64,000 bases of DNA, taken from positions 163,501-227,500 of the forward strand of contig JAFEMH010001479.1 of the NCBI GenBank assembly GCA_022495995.1, written 5' to 3'. Shown one piece after another: positions 32,118 to 43,491 of the stretch; position 1 is the stretch's first letter, and every line of letters starts with the position of its first letter. Below the pieces are notes generated by a model. The model worked only from the letters and a program-made list of their open reading frames with translations, did not search any database and was not told the DNA's origin. A program made the translations under genes and the position numbers. This stretch comes from Adenophora triphylla var. japonica (taxonomy: Eukaryota; Streptophyta; Magnoliopsida; Asterales; Campanulaceae).

Positions 32118-33543
32118 TGATGGATATGTTTTCATATCCAATTTATACGTTCTAAATTCTATTTATTGCAAAATTCCCGAGTAAAATGGTAGTTTAATTA
32201 TTTTGTTAGTGTTCTTTTATTTTCAGGTTGAAAAGGTGGAAAAGTGGTGGTTGAAAGTGAAGAAAAGATGAAAATATGGAGCGGAACAGATTTTGAGGGC
32301 TTTAGGAGCATTTTGGTGCTGAAAGGACTTGTTGAGAATTTCAGTGGCAAGGACCTGCTAGGAATTATTGAAGAAAGGTGAAATTGACTGGCCAAGCCTT
32401 GTGCGGCCGCCCTTGGCATTCGGCCTGCCTTCAGCGACCGCCCAAGACCTCGGCCCATCTTACCCAAGCTTCTCGGCCCACTTCAACAACTGCCCCAATC
32501 CACGCCTAAGGCCAATTTCCTTTCCCAGCGCCTTGGCTTCCGTTGACCTCCCTCGTTGACCAAGCAAATTTGGGCCTCCCCTAATTGTTTTGCTTGGGCC
32601 TTAATCTCATTAGGTCCTAATCAGCCCCAGCCTTTGCCCTTAGTATAAATATTAGAATGTTATATTTTTTAGGGTTAAGTTTATTTTGAGGAGAAAAAGG
32701 GAGGCTACTCCCCCTTTTGGATTTCTTGATTTTTCTTTGTAAGTTTTTCTAATTTTTATTTTAGTGTTTTATTTTTTTATCATTATGTTTATGTGTAGCT
32801 AAGTTCTTAATTTCATGGATTGGATAGTAATGTAGTCATTTATGTTATGTCATTGATTATTTTTATCTCATTAATTGATGTCTTGTTCATCTTTGCTCTT
32901 TTCATGAAAGTTTCTTGGATTAAATTGTGGTTGATTCCTAATTTCTTCATTTTGACTTTATGGGTGTCAATTTCTTGTATTGATTTGGGGATTTTGACTT
33001 AGACTTTTGCTAGATGATGAAATCCATTGGTTTGCTTGATTGATACTACATGGGTTTTGGTTCATAAAACCTTTAAAGCTTAAAGCTTTCCTTTTTAATC
33101 ACTTGGACTTGATTTGCGAAAAGTGATTGAATAGGATTTAATAAATTGAAATCCGGCGGCCTTTACCGTACCAATCTTGACTTTGGTGATTGAACCCAAG
33201 ATAGAAATTAATATATTTTTCTAAGTTAATGGCATAGTATTTTCTGATTAAACGAAATCCAATCCATGGAATCCTTTCTCATTATTTTTTTCATCTCTAT
33301 TTGAAATTGTTATCTTTGTTTACTTGTTTTTCCTCGCTTTAATTTTTACATCTTGATCCTTTTAGTTGTTCTTTATTATTCAAAACCAACCCCCCCTTGG
33401 TTACCTTTCCTTTGTACACAATTTGAATTAACTTGGTCATACACATAGTCCTAGTGGATCGACCTTTACTTGCACACACGCTACACACGACCCTTGTGCG
33501 CTTGTGATGTTTATTACGAGAGGGTATTGAAAAAAATTTATCA
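32118..33543 (+). repeat. N1 3' LTR (1426 bp)
   Basis: Starts TGATGGATATG, ends TTTATCA. It differs from the 5' LTR by scattered substitutions and a short deletion near 32610, a few percent by eye. Confidence 0.9.
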
Positions 33544-34800
33544 GTACCGAATATTACACATGTCGACATCCCCAAAGGATTTAGCGTACCAGCCATAAAG
33601 TTGTATGATGGAAGCACCGATCCTGAGGAGCATGTCCCCCACTACCAAGAAAAGATGGAAATTGTCCGCATACCTCTCTAATTTTCGAGAAGCATGATTG
33701 TGCAGAGGATTCGGTTCAACATTGGTAGGACCAGCTTTGAAGTTGCTTATTCGTCAATCACCTGGATCCATTGGATAGTTTGCTCAGCTTGTCAACATGT
33801 TTTAACAACCAGTTCTCTTGCAGCAGACAGTTCGAGAAACTCACCAGTGACCTCTATCGTATCACTCAGTAGCCTACCAAAGCGTTGAAAGACTATGTTA
33901 ATAGGTTTAACAAAGAAGTCTTAGAAATCCCCAACCTAGATATGGCAACATCCGCTGAAGCCTTCAAAATGGGTTTGAAAAAGGATTCTCCATACTATGA
34001 GGAGTTAGTGATGAACTCGTGCAAGATGATGGAGGATATCCAGAATAGGGCGCTAAGATTCATTAGGCTAGAGGAAGATAAAATGCAGCAGACAAAGCTT
34101 TCTGGCAAGGCGTCAACATATGACAATCCTGACAGGAAGATAGAGACATCACACCAGAAGCAGAAAAGATCCAAACCTTATTACAAAAATGATCACAACA
34201 AAATCCACTCTACGGAAGATGAAGATGAAGATGATACTGAATCTCCAAAGATTTCTGACTATTGCTTTTCCATTGATGTTTCAGGTATCCTCTGCGCAAT
34301 GAACAACCTAGGAGATAAGGCAAGATGGCCTCGAAAGATTGACAAATGTCAGGATGGAAGGATAAATCTAAGTGGTGTGCTTACCACGAGGATGTCAAAC
34401 ATCTCACCGAAGATTGCATCACCTTGAGAAAGGAACTAAGTTATATGTTGTCAAAATGATATCTCAAAGAACTTTTCAGCCATCGGAAAAACAAGACGGA
34501 GAATAAAGAGCCTTTTCCAACAAGACCACCATCTCCTCCGCTAGTGACTAAGGTAGTTAATGTTATTAGTGGTGGATCTGACATTTATGGTACTTCTTAT
34601 TCTACAGCTAAGAGGTTTGCCAAGCAAGAAAAGGATGAAAAATCCGAAAAACTCACGAAGATGTCGCTGCTTCCAGCTCAAGACGTCGTCTCCTTTGAAG
34701 AAGGCGATATGGATAATGTTATGGATCCACAACATGATACCTTGGTAATTGCACTTCAGATCGCCAACTGCAGAGTAAGGCATATCCTAGTAGATTGGGG
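33544..34800 (+). pseudogene. T4 gag, part 3
   Basis: Continues from HVDIPKGFSVPAIKLYDG to the protease border (RHILVD). It matches T3 gag throughout. Stops near 33680 and 33870, and frame changes near 34340 and 34450, break it. C1 is inserted at 34801. Confidence 0.85.
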
Positions 34801-36363
34801 TGTTGTTGTTATGCCATAGGCGTTTAGTTATTTTGACTCATAACTAATACCGTTACGTAATTGTCTTTACCTTTTATAATAGATAATGTTTATCTTGAGT
34901 ATTATATGCTTTACATGTTTTGTTATAATATTCTATGTCCCTAGTTATTGTGAATAACTAGTATACGTTGGTAATAGATAATCATAGAGATGATTATATG
35001 CATGGGGATGCACATTACACTTATGGGTACTTGTTAGAGAACAAGATACTGGACCGACCCATCTATGAGATTTATGACATGGTCTATGGTCATATATGTC
35101 ATGATTAAATCTCATGATAGTTGTGTCATTGAAATCCTTAATACCTGAGATTATCATCGTCTTCCACATGATGAACGTTTTATGTAGTCTAACACTATCT
35201 TTAATAGGATAGCAATAAGAGCTATGTTTGCACGATTGGATTCTTGTAGGGAAGAATGATAAGTCAAGATGGGATTTGTCCCTCGTAATGAGAGATGTCT
35301 GCTTGGGTCCCTCGATAAATAGTGTTGATGAAATGTGTGGCCACACTCAAGAGATTTGATAGAGATAAAATGCACTTGGATTATCAACATATTCGGAATC
35401 AAGAAAGCATTGAACAATATAAGTTGACTTGGACCATGACTTATGTTCAATAAGACATCGTGTGACGAAGAGATTGTGACATTGATCTATCAAGGAATCA
35501 AGCTTTGATGTTATATTTAATTGGATGGACATAATGGCTTGCTAAAAACCACTTATGTCTTGTGAGGTTGATGTTTCAACTCACTACCAACATAAAATAT
35601 AATTCCTAAAGGGTCACACACAAAGAACAGAATTGGCTCAAATATGGGACTGAACTTCTGGGCGACCGCCGGTGAGCATAGTGGGCGACTGCCCACAAGC
35701 CACTGTTCACTTGGGCGACTGCCGAGGAAGGTGTAAGAGACCGCACAAGATTGTTTTTCGAAAACAACAAAAAGGCTGTACAATTGGGCGGCCGTCGGGA
35801 ACCTTGGTGGACGACCGCCCAGCCCTGTTTCAGCAGTTCCGCTTCGGCTTTGGATTAGGACTTTTCTCCCTAACAGTTAGGGATATTTATAAAGTATAAA
35901 TAGCCCCCTTCTCCCCAGCCAAGACACTTGAATTTTAGGGCTTGAGAAACACAAATCTCTTGATTTTGATTATGAATCAAAGATCAAAACACCATAGATT
36001 CAATTCCATATTAGACATAGATTGTTAAAAAATGTTTCAACAATTGGAGATCATCTAGCAATCCAACAAGATTCGATCTTGGTTCATTCGCTTGTGGATT
36101 ACCGATTGAGGGTGATTGCTTTATTATCTAAAGCTTGAAGGCCAAGCGTTGTTGATTCATCACAAGTAAGAACAAGGAAGAAGAACAAAGTTTCGTCTAT
36201 GACTCAAAAGGTGAATTACAAATCGTATACGATAGACAAACTCGCAACCAATGTTAGTAAATCTATTTCATAGTTTTAATCTCTTCATGTTAGACGGATT
36301 CATGGCTAGGGTTTTGTGAATTATGTAAATCTTCCGCTGCGCATGTAACCCCAAAACCCAACA
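34801..36363 (+). repeat. C1 5' LTR (1563 bp)
   Basis: Starts TGTTGTTGTTATGCCATAGG and ends AAAACCCAACA. TATA box TATAAATAG at 35895-35903. It shares flanking blocks with the C2 LTR but carries a different CG-rich cassette upstream of the TATA box. Confidence 0.88.
35660..35821. promoter_or_regulatory. C1 LTR CG cassette
   Basis: Copies of GGCGACYGCC centre at about 35665, 35688, 35718, 35740 (degenerate), 35791 (GGCGGCCGTC) and 35814. GTGGGCGACTGCCCAC (35681-35696) has perfect 6-bp arms. Spacings are 23, 30, 22, 51 and 23 bp. The cassette ends about 75 bp upstream of the TATA box. N1 carries the same core. Confidence 0.6.
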
Positions 36364-36364
36364 G

Positions 36365-36377
36365 TGGTATCAGAGCC
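36365..36377 (+). other. C1 primer-binding site (initiator tRNA-Met)
   Basis: TGGTATCAGAGCC, one base inside the LTR end, is the classic plant copia primer site. Confidence 0.92.
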
Positions 36378-37364
36378 GCGTGTAATCATGATTATGTTTA
36401 AATTGCCATGTTAGATATAATTGGATTATATGCTTTAACATGCTATATGATATAGATTGATGATTTTATGTGTATTGTTTGTGAAACAATTATATGCGAT
36501 ATAACATGATCATGATTAATAGTTGATTGATGTAATTAATCTTCTACATGGGTTATTGATCTTTTTAATATGATTAATTAGATTAGTAAATTCTTAAATT
36601 GAAATAAATTGTTTGTTTAGGATTTGATGTTCATATTTAATTTGATTAACATGATTATTTGAATCCTGAAATTTTGAGAATTGAATAATTATGTAATTAA
36701 TAATTGTTATTTGTTACATGATTATTTGGATGATCCTAAAATAGGATATTATGTGAAATCCCATGTTTGTGATTATGTACACATAAGTTTCATATATAAC
36801 CATGCGATGTTTGTTACTATATGTAAAAACCTTCTTAAAAGTTTAAGTTTTATGCCACCCCTTGATTAGAACACTTGTTAAATATTCGGGTATTTTGATG
36901 TAATTTCGACTCAGTTGGGTGCATCATTATATCTTAATATGTGATCAAGATGAGATAACGGTTGATGTAGTTTCGACTCAGTTGGGTGCATCGTTCTGTG
37001 TCTCATACATTTGAAAAAGGTTGGACTTAATTGGTGCTTTCAAAAGAGTTTTGACCCAAGGCATAGATGAGATTAAAATATGTGTTTACATATGATGTCT
37101 AGAATCTCATAAAAGTTCTAAGAGTCATATATGATATGATTGATAAGTGTTATCTACCTAAATAGCTTGATTTCGGGCATTAACTCAGTTAAATCAAAAT
37201 CAAGTGAAATATGGATCTTAGCCCATTATAATTATATGATACATGCTTGTATTTGAAGGTGTATAATTTAGTGGGAGTATTTATGAAATACATTATTTAT
37301 CTCTTAGATGGTAAATGTATTGATACTTATATGTGCTCATATTGTATGTGTATCTTATTGTAGA
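36378..37364 (+). other. C1 leader
   Basis: AT-rich, no supported coding sequence. Contains two similar GACTCAGTTGGGTGCATC strings (about 36909 and 36975). Confidence 0.6.
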
Positions 37365-37910
37365 ATGACATCAAACAATAATTAACACTTGTTACTATGA
37401 TTCGTCCTTAAGAAGGATAAGCTCGAAGAGAACGGTAGAAATTATTCTGATGGGATCAGAAGCTTAAGGATTTTTCTTAGGCAAAATTGTACATTCTTGA
37501 CGAACCCGTTCCTGCAGAACCAGATGCCGATCCTGCAAGGGCAGATAAGGAGCAACATTAGAAACATGTTGATGATTCTAATGATGTTGCTTGCCTTATG
37601 CTTGCCACCATGTGTAAGGCTCTTGAGAAGGACCTTGAACACATGGAAGCAGCTTTTATTCTAGCACAATGCTTAGAGGAAATGTTCCAAGTGCAAGCTA
37701 GACAAGAGTGGTATGATGTGTTAATGGTTAACAAAGGAAAGGGGTTCAAAAGGAAAGGCAAAGAATGTAAAGCAAAGGTTGCTAAACCTCAGACAAAAGT
37801 TGCCAATGCCAAAGAGGCTAAACCCAAAGTGTCTCAAAAATGATGCAATTTGCTATCATTGCCAAGAGGTTGGTCATTGGAAGTGAAATTGCAAGGCTTA
37901 TAAGGAAGGC
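37365..37910 (+). pseudogene. C1 gag remnant
   Basis: The start at 37365 aligns with the C2 gag ATG but hits a stop after six codons. Homology continues in shifting frames (KLEENG, EKDLEHM, MFQVQARQE), then jumps at about 37711 straight to MVNKGKGF, skipping about 275 bp present in C2. A zinc knuckle, CYHC-x4-HWK-stop-NC, follows near 37855-37895, with a stop inside it. Confidence 0.75.
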
Positions 37911-38636
37911 CTAAAAGTGAAGAAGGGCAATACGATTGCTGCTGATTCAGGTATCTATATGATAGATATTTTCCTTTCTACTTCTTGTTCTTGGGCATTG
38001 GATACTGGATATAGATACTACATTTGTTTAAATGTGCAAGGAATAAAGAATAGAAAGTTACTCAAAGAAGGTGAAGTAGACCTACGTGTGGGGAATGTAG
38101 CAAGAATTGCTGCATTAGCCGTAGGGACTTTTGAAGTCACTTTACCTAGTGAGCTAGTACTTGTTTTGAACAATTGTTACTACGTTCCGGATTTGAGTAG
38201 AAATATTATTTATGTTTCTTGTTTGGAAAATGAAGGATATAGGTTTCTTATTGAGAATAAGAAGTTTTATATTTATTTAAATGATATGCTTTATTGTATT
38301 GCAAATTCATTTAATGGCCTTTATATCCTTGGTTTGTCTGAGAGGAGGTATAGAACCTTGTTGGACATGGTTAGTTCGATGATGAGTCAAGTTGACATTC
38401 CTATTTCCTTTTGGGGACATGCATTAGAGACTACTGTGTTCACACTGAATGGAGTCCCTACTAAATCGGCTCCTAAGACCCCACACGAGATGTGGCATGG
38501 AAGAAAACCTAGTTTATATTTTCATGAAGATTTGGGGTTGCGTAACTTATGTGAAGAGACTTGTCTCCGATAAGTTAGCACCAAAATCTGAAAAAGTTAT
38601 TTTCATTGGTTATCCTAAGGAAACTAAAGGTTATTA
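37911..38636 (+). pseudogene. C1 protease and integrase remnant
   Basis: Protease LDTG is kept near 38000. At about 38337 homology jumps from NGLYIL directly to SERRYRTLL. The integrase zinc finger and the first two catalytic acids are therefore deleted relative to C2 (about 560 bp). A frameshift at about 38520 precedes the integrase C-terminal part. Confidence 0.75.
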
Positions 38637-38766
38637 ATTTACAACCGCAATGAGAACAAAAGTGTTTGTTGCTCAATATGATACTTTTCTTGAGAAATAA
38701 TTTCTCAATAAAGGATCTAGTGGGAGTAAAATTAATCTTGAAGAAGTTCAAGAGCCCGAAGATAAC

Positions 38767-40497
38767 ATGGAACTAAGAGTAGAGACAGAACCAAGTTCAC
38801 AAGGAGTTGTGAAACCGGTTCAAGATCCACAAGTCCATCGTAGATCGGATAGGTTACGATCCGAACCCGAGAGATATGGATCTTTTATATCGAAAAGTAA
38901 TGAAGTGGAAGTCATTGAAAATGACGAACCTACTTTCTATCAAGAGGCGATGTCCACTCCTGATTCGGATAAATGGCTAGGAGCAATGGAATCCGAATTA
39001 CAATCCATGCACAATAATCAAGTTTGGAACTTGATTGATCCTCCTGAAGGTGTAAAAACCATAGGGTGCAAGTGGGACTTCAAGAAGAAGACCAACATGG
39101 ATGGGAAGGTGCATACTTACAAGGCTAGGCTTGTAGCTAAGGAATATTGGCAAATTCATGGTATTGACTATGATGAAACCTTTTCGCCAGTTGCAATGCT
39201 TAAGTCTGTTAGAATTTAATTGCCATAGCCGCATATTATGACTATGAGATATGACATCTGTCAAACCAGCTTTCCTACATGGGAAGCTACTTGAGGATGT
39301 GTTCTTGACACTTCCTGAAGGGTTTTTCGATCCAAGAAATTCTAACAAAGTATGCAAGTTGCAGAGATCCATATATGGATTTAAGCAAGCTTTTAGGAGT
39401 TGGAATCTTCATTTTGATGGATCGATCAAAGAGTTTGGCTTCATCAAGAATGAAGATGAACCATGTGTATACATGAATTTTAGTGGAATCGTAGTACTAT
39501 TTCTAATATTGTATGTCGATGATATCTTGCTCATTGGAAACAACATTCCTGCACTTCAGACTGTCAAGTCTTGGTTAAGGAAGTGTTTCTCATTGAAAGA
39601 TATGGGTAAAGCCGCCTACATCCTTGGTATCAAGATCTATTGAGATAGATCTAAAAGGATGATTGGTTTCAGTCAAAGTACTTACATTGACAAAGTTCTT
39701 AAAAGATTCAAGATGGAAAATTCTAAGAGAGAAAACTTGCCAATGGGTCATGGTATTACTCTTAACAAGACTCAGTGTTCTAAGACAACTGGTGAGCAAA
39801 AGAGAATGAATGAGATTCCATACACTTCGGCTATTGGATCTATCATATATGCCATGATTTGTACTAGACCTGATGACTCGTATGCTCTAAGCATGACGAG
39901 TCGATACCAATCTGATCCTGGTGAAAACCATTGGATGGCAGTTAAGACGATCCTTAAGTACTTAAGAAGGACTAAGGATACGTTCTTGGCCTTTGGAGGG
40001 GTGGAAGATGATCTTGTTGTAAGAGGCTACACAGACGCAAGCTTCTAAACTGACAAAGATGACTTTAGATCGCAATCGGGGTTTGTGTTTATGCTTAACG
40101 GAGTTGCGGTTTGTTGGAAGAGTTCCAAGCAAAGTACTATAGCCGATTCTACAACTGAGGCCAAATATATAGCGGCATCCGATGCAGCTAAGGAGGCAGT
40201 TTGGATCAAGAAGTTCATTAGTGGCTTGAAAGTGGTTCCAAGTATCCGGTAGAACTTTATTGTGACAACAATGGTGCCATTAGGCAAGCAAAGGAACCAA
40301 GGTCACATCAGCGTTCCAAGCACATACTTAGACGTTTCCACCTCATTCGAGAATTTATAGAAAGAGGAGACGTTAAGATATGCAAAGTATCAACCGATGA
40401 TAACATAGGGGATCTGCTTACAAAGCCCCTCGCACAAGAAAAGCATGATGGTCATGTTAAGTCCATGGTTATACGATACATATGAGATTGGGCCTAG
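38767..40497 (+). pseudogene. C1 RT and RNase H remnant
   Basis: Frames 38767-39219, 39251-39643 and 39659-40048 cover RT and RNase H. The catalytic string YVDDILLIGN is intact near 39510. Breaks include a one-base loss near 39220, a small deletion near 39250, and stops near 39641 and 40046. The end, GDLLTKPLA near 40410, is the usual copia tail. Polypurine tract CAAGTGGGAGA at about 40500. Confidence 0.8.
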
Positions 40498-40511
40498 TGC
40501 AAGTGGGAGAT

Positions 40512-40753
40512 TGTTGGTTTTATGCCCTAGGCGTATAGTTATTTTGACTCATAACTAATGCCGTTATGTAATCGTCTTTACCATTTATAATAGAGAATGT
40601 TTATCTTGAGTATTATATGCTTTACATGTTTTGTTATAATATTCTATGTCCCTAGTTATTGTAAATAACTAGTATAAGTTGGTAATGGATAATCATAGAG
40701 ATGGTTATATGTATGGGGATGTACATTACATTTATGGGTACTTGTTAGAGAAC
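40512..40753 (+). repeat. C1 3' LTR, first part
   Basis: TGTTGGTTTTATGCCCTAGG matches the C1 5' LTR start and continues 242 bp to the AGAAC target site (40749-40753), where C2 is inserted. Confidence 0.88.
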
Positions 40754-42115
40754 TGTTAATGTTATGCCCTAGGCCTATGATTGATAAACTTATGTGTTGA
40801 CATTATTTATTATTATATGAGATGTTCATCATTTTGATTATTATATATGTTTTGTATATTTGTTTATAATAATCTTCGTCCCTAATTATTAAGGGAATAG
40901 TTAGTTTAATTGTCAATGGATAATCATACGATGATTATATGCATAGAGATGCACATTGAAATTATGGGTAATTGTTAGAGAACAAGTGACTGGACTTGAC
41001 CCGTATGAGATTTATGTCATGGTCAAATGTCATAATTAAATCTCGTAAGGTTACTTCATTTAGTCCCTAGACCTGAGATTATCATGACCTTACATATGAT
41101 GAAAGTCATGTTTGATTTTAGTCAAACGATATCTTAACACGATCTTTATAAAGGATAATTTTGGAATGATCGGAATCATGATGGGAAGGATGATAAGTCA
41201 AGATGGAATTTGTCCCTCGATAGAGAGATGTTTTGCTTGGGCCCCTCGATGAGTGATAATGATGAAAGTGTATGGCCGTACCCCAATATGATTGGAATTA
41301 TCATCATACTCAAGAATCGAGAAAGCATTGAACAAAGGCAAGTTGACGAGGACCATGACTTGTGTTCAATATAACATCGTGAGACAAAGTGAGAAATGGA
41401 AGTGTACCATTGGAAACGTGAACTCTTACGTTACATTATTTGGGTAGACATAATGGCTTGCTAGAGTCCGCTTATGTCTTATGAGGGTCGATATGATCGA
41501 AATCATTGCCAACATATTGTAATTCTATTGGGTCACACACAACTAGAATGGATTGGTTAAACCATGGGAAGAATGATTGAGAAAAACCTGAGGTGACTCA
41601 TTGTATCGCGCGACAGAACAAGTCCACGTGACTCGTCTGGTCATGCGACACAATAAGTCTACAGATTTAATTTTGGACTGGTTTCCTAATTCGATTAGGA
41701 AACACATATTAATGCTAAAGTAGTATAAATATAACAGTCCGTCAGCCCTAAAAAGCTAGCCGAAATTCTCACAAGAAATTCACAAACATATTCTCAATAT
41801 TATTCCAAGGTTTATAGGATCTGGCAATCTTCAAGAAATTGTTCTTGGATCCATTCGAAGGTGTGGATACCGAAAGAGGGTCTTCGCTCGTTCATCGATC
41901 AAGGCCTAGAGTTCAAGCAAGTTGAAGAACGAAGTTTGTGATTCGAAATCACATAATAAAATCGTTCGATAGCTCAAGAATGGAAAGCGTTCAAGGTTGG
42001 TTATATCTATCTCATAGTTTTTCAAGTTGATTATATAGAACGGATCCTAGGGCTTCTTGGGTTTTATGTTATTTGATGCTTAATTCCGCTGTGTATGGAC
42101 CCGTAAAACCCAACA
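40754..42115 (+). repeat. C2 5' LTR (1362 bp)
   Basis: Starts TGTTAATGTTATGCCCTAGG, ends GTAAAACCCAACA. TATA box TATAAATA at 41724-41731. Confidence 0.93.
41604..41650. promoter_or_regulatory. C2 LTR paired TGTC/GACA dyads
   Basis: TATCGCGCGACA (41604-41615) and GGTCATGCGACA (41639-41650), centres 35 bp apart, end 73 bp before the TATA box. The 3' LTR keeps both (48319-48330, 48354-48365) at the same spacing. Confidence 0.6.
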
Positions 42116-42116
42116 G

Positions 42117-42129
42117 TGGTATCAGAGCC
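42117..42129 (+). other. C2 primer-binding site (initiator tRNA-Met)
   Basis: TGGTATCAGAGCC, one base inside the LTR. Confidence 0.93.
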
Positions 42130-43491
42130 CCGTTCGTATCATTAAGTTTGAATTAACATGCTAGAAAAGTAATATAAATTGTTTATATGTTCTTTTGCAT
42201 GTTCTATATGTGATAGATTAATTGTTTTTGAAACAATATGCCTAAATCGTATTCTATTGATATTGAATTAAATCTGTTAAAAGTCGTTTGCATGATTTAA
42301 TTGCTCTGTGATTTAGAATTGATTGAATTCTGCAAAACTAGCTTCTTTGTGTCACGCGACATAGTATGCCTATGTCACGCGACAGATAATGTCTTATGAC
42401 CATTCTAGGTCGTGCGACATATTGTGACTCTAGGAGTCTCTGTCACGCGACAAAACTAGCCCATTCTGGGCAGAATTAGTTTGTTGAACAATCATGCTAA
42501 TCTGTGAATGTGTTTACAATCTGATATGTTTATGTGTTAATCTGGATGCTATAAAATTGAGTTTATAGGGATATGCTAGATTAATTCATTGCTTATTCAT
42601 GCTTAATTGATTAAAATATGATTTTATTAATTATTGCGATGCATGATTTATTTGTTCTTACGTGTTAAGCAATTTTATGTTTAGTTGAAACATTGCATTG
42701 TAGTTTCCTAATATGTTTAGATTTAGACATTAAAATTTTGGTTTTACGATTGTTTATGGAAACAAGTCATAATTACGCGAAATTTAAAAGGAAACTGATT
42801 GTTTATAAAAGGTAGTGATTATGTTGTCAAATCAGAGCTGATTTCTGATTGTGCATGTCTAGGAGAGTTCTGTCGAAGGAAGAGCTGGTACTTAAGTAGT
42901 CCTTGTGGCTCACCTATCTTCTTGGGAACTTACCTGGTGCACGATTATGACTATCTTTGATTATATGCTTATAATCTACCTTAAAGAACCTTCATTTAAC
43001 TTTTAAGTTCTTTATGCCAATTCATGATTAAAACACTTGAGACCATTCTGATAGTTTTGGGTGGGCTTGCCATAGCAAGGTGCTTTGATTCTATTCGAAT
43101 GCGAGCAAGATGAGGAAATGGTGGATCCTATACGTTTAAAATGAATGAACTTAATTGGGTTATCAAAATGGTTTTGGACCCAAGGCATAAGATGCGATTA
43201 AAATATGCCTAGACATATGATGTCTTGAATAAATCTCATAAAAGATCTAAGAGTCATATATATGATATGATTGATGTTTTCTACCTAATTAATTTAATTT
43301 TGAGCGGTTTGCCATAGCAAACTTGAAATTGAATTAAAGTTGGATCTTAACCCATTAAATGTATATTATGCTTATTTGCATTTGAATGTGTATAATTTAG
43401 TGGGAGCATTTTATGTAAATGCATTATAATTCTCATATGATATGTTTACTTATATGTGTTCATATTTTATGTATATCTTTTTGTACAATAA
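42130..43491 (+). other. C2 leader with four dyads
   Basis: Non-coding leader of about 1.36 kb. TGTCACGCGACA or close variants lie at 42350-42361, 42373-42384, 42408-42419 and 42441-42452, with centre spacings of 23, 35 and 33 bp. The remainder is AT-rich without a supported frame. Confidence 0.65.

Larger units (their letters stand above)
28103..33543 (+). mobile_element. N1: non-autonomous Athila-like LTR retrotransposon
   Basis: LTRs of 1435 and 1426 bp flank a 2580-bp interior. The target duplication GTACC is exact (28098-28102, 33544-33548). The interior has a primer site and polypurine tract but no protease, RT or integrase, so it needs an autonomous helper. The gag-like fragment and tRNA-Asp type primer site point to an Athila relative. 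T4 gag continues on both sides. Confidence 0.92.
24535..34800 (+). mobile_element. T4: Tat-lineage element, left part, multiply interrupted
   Basis: Has the 5' LTR, primer site and gag of the T1-T3 family. Gag is split by a copied block (25678-27875) and by N1 (28103-33543). The element is cut at the gag/protease border (34800) by copia C1. The rest of T4 must lie beyond the right edge. The bases before C1 (34796-34800, TGGGG) should be one C1 target duplication. Confidence 0.85.

Noticed and set aside
36365..36377. tRNA gene near TGGTATCAGAGCC
   Set aside because: Only the primer-binding complement is present, with no cloverleaf; likewise at 42117, 29544 and 51241.
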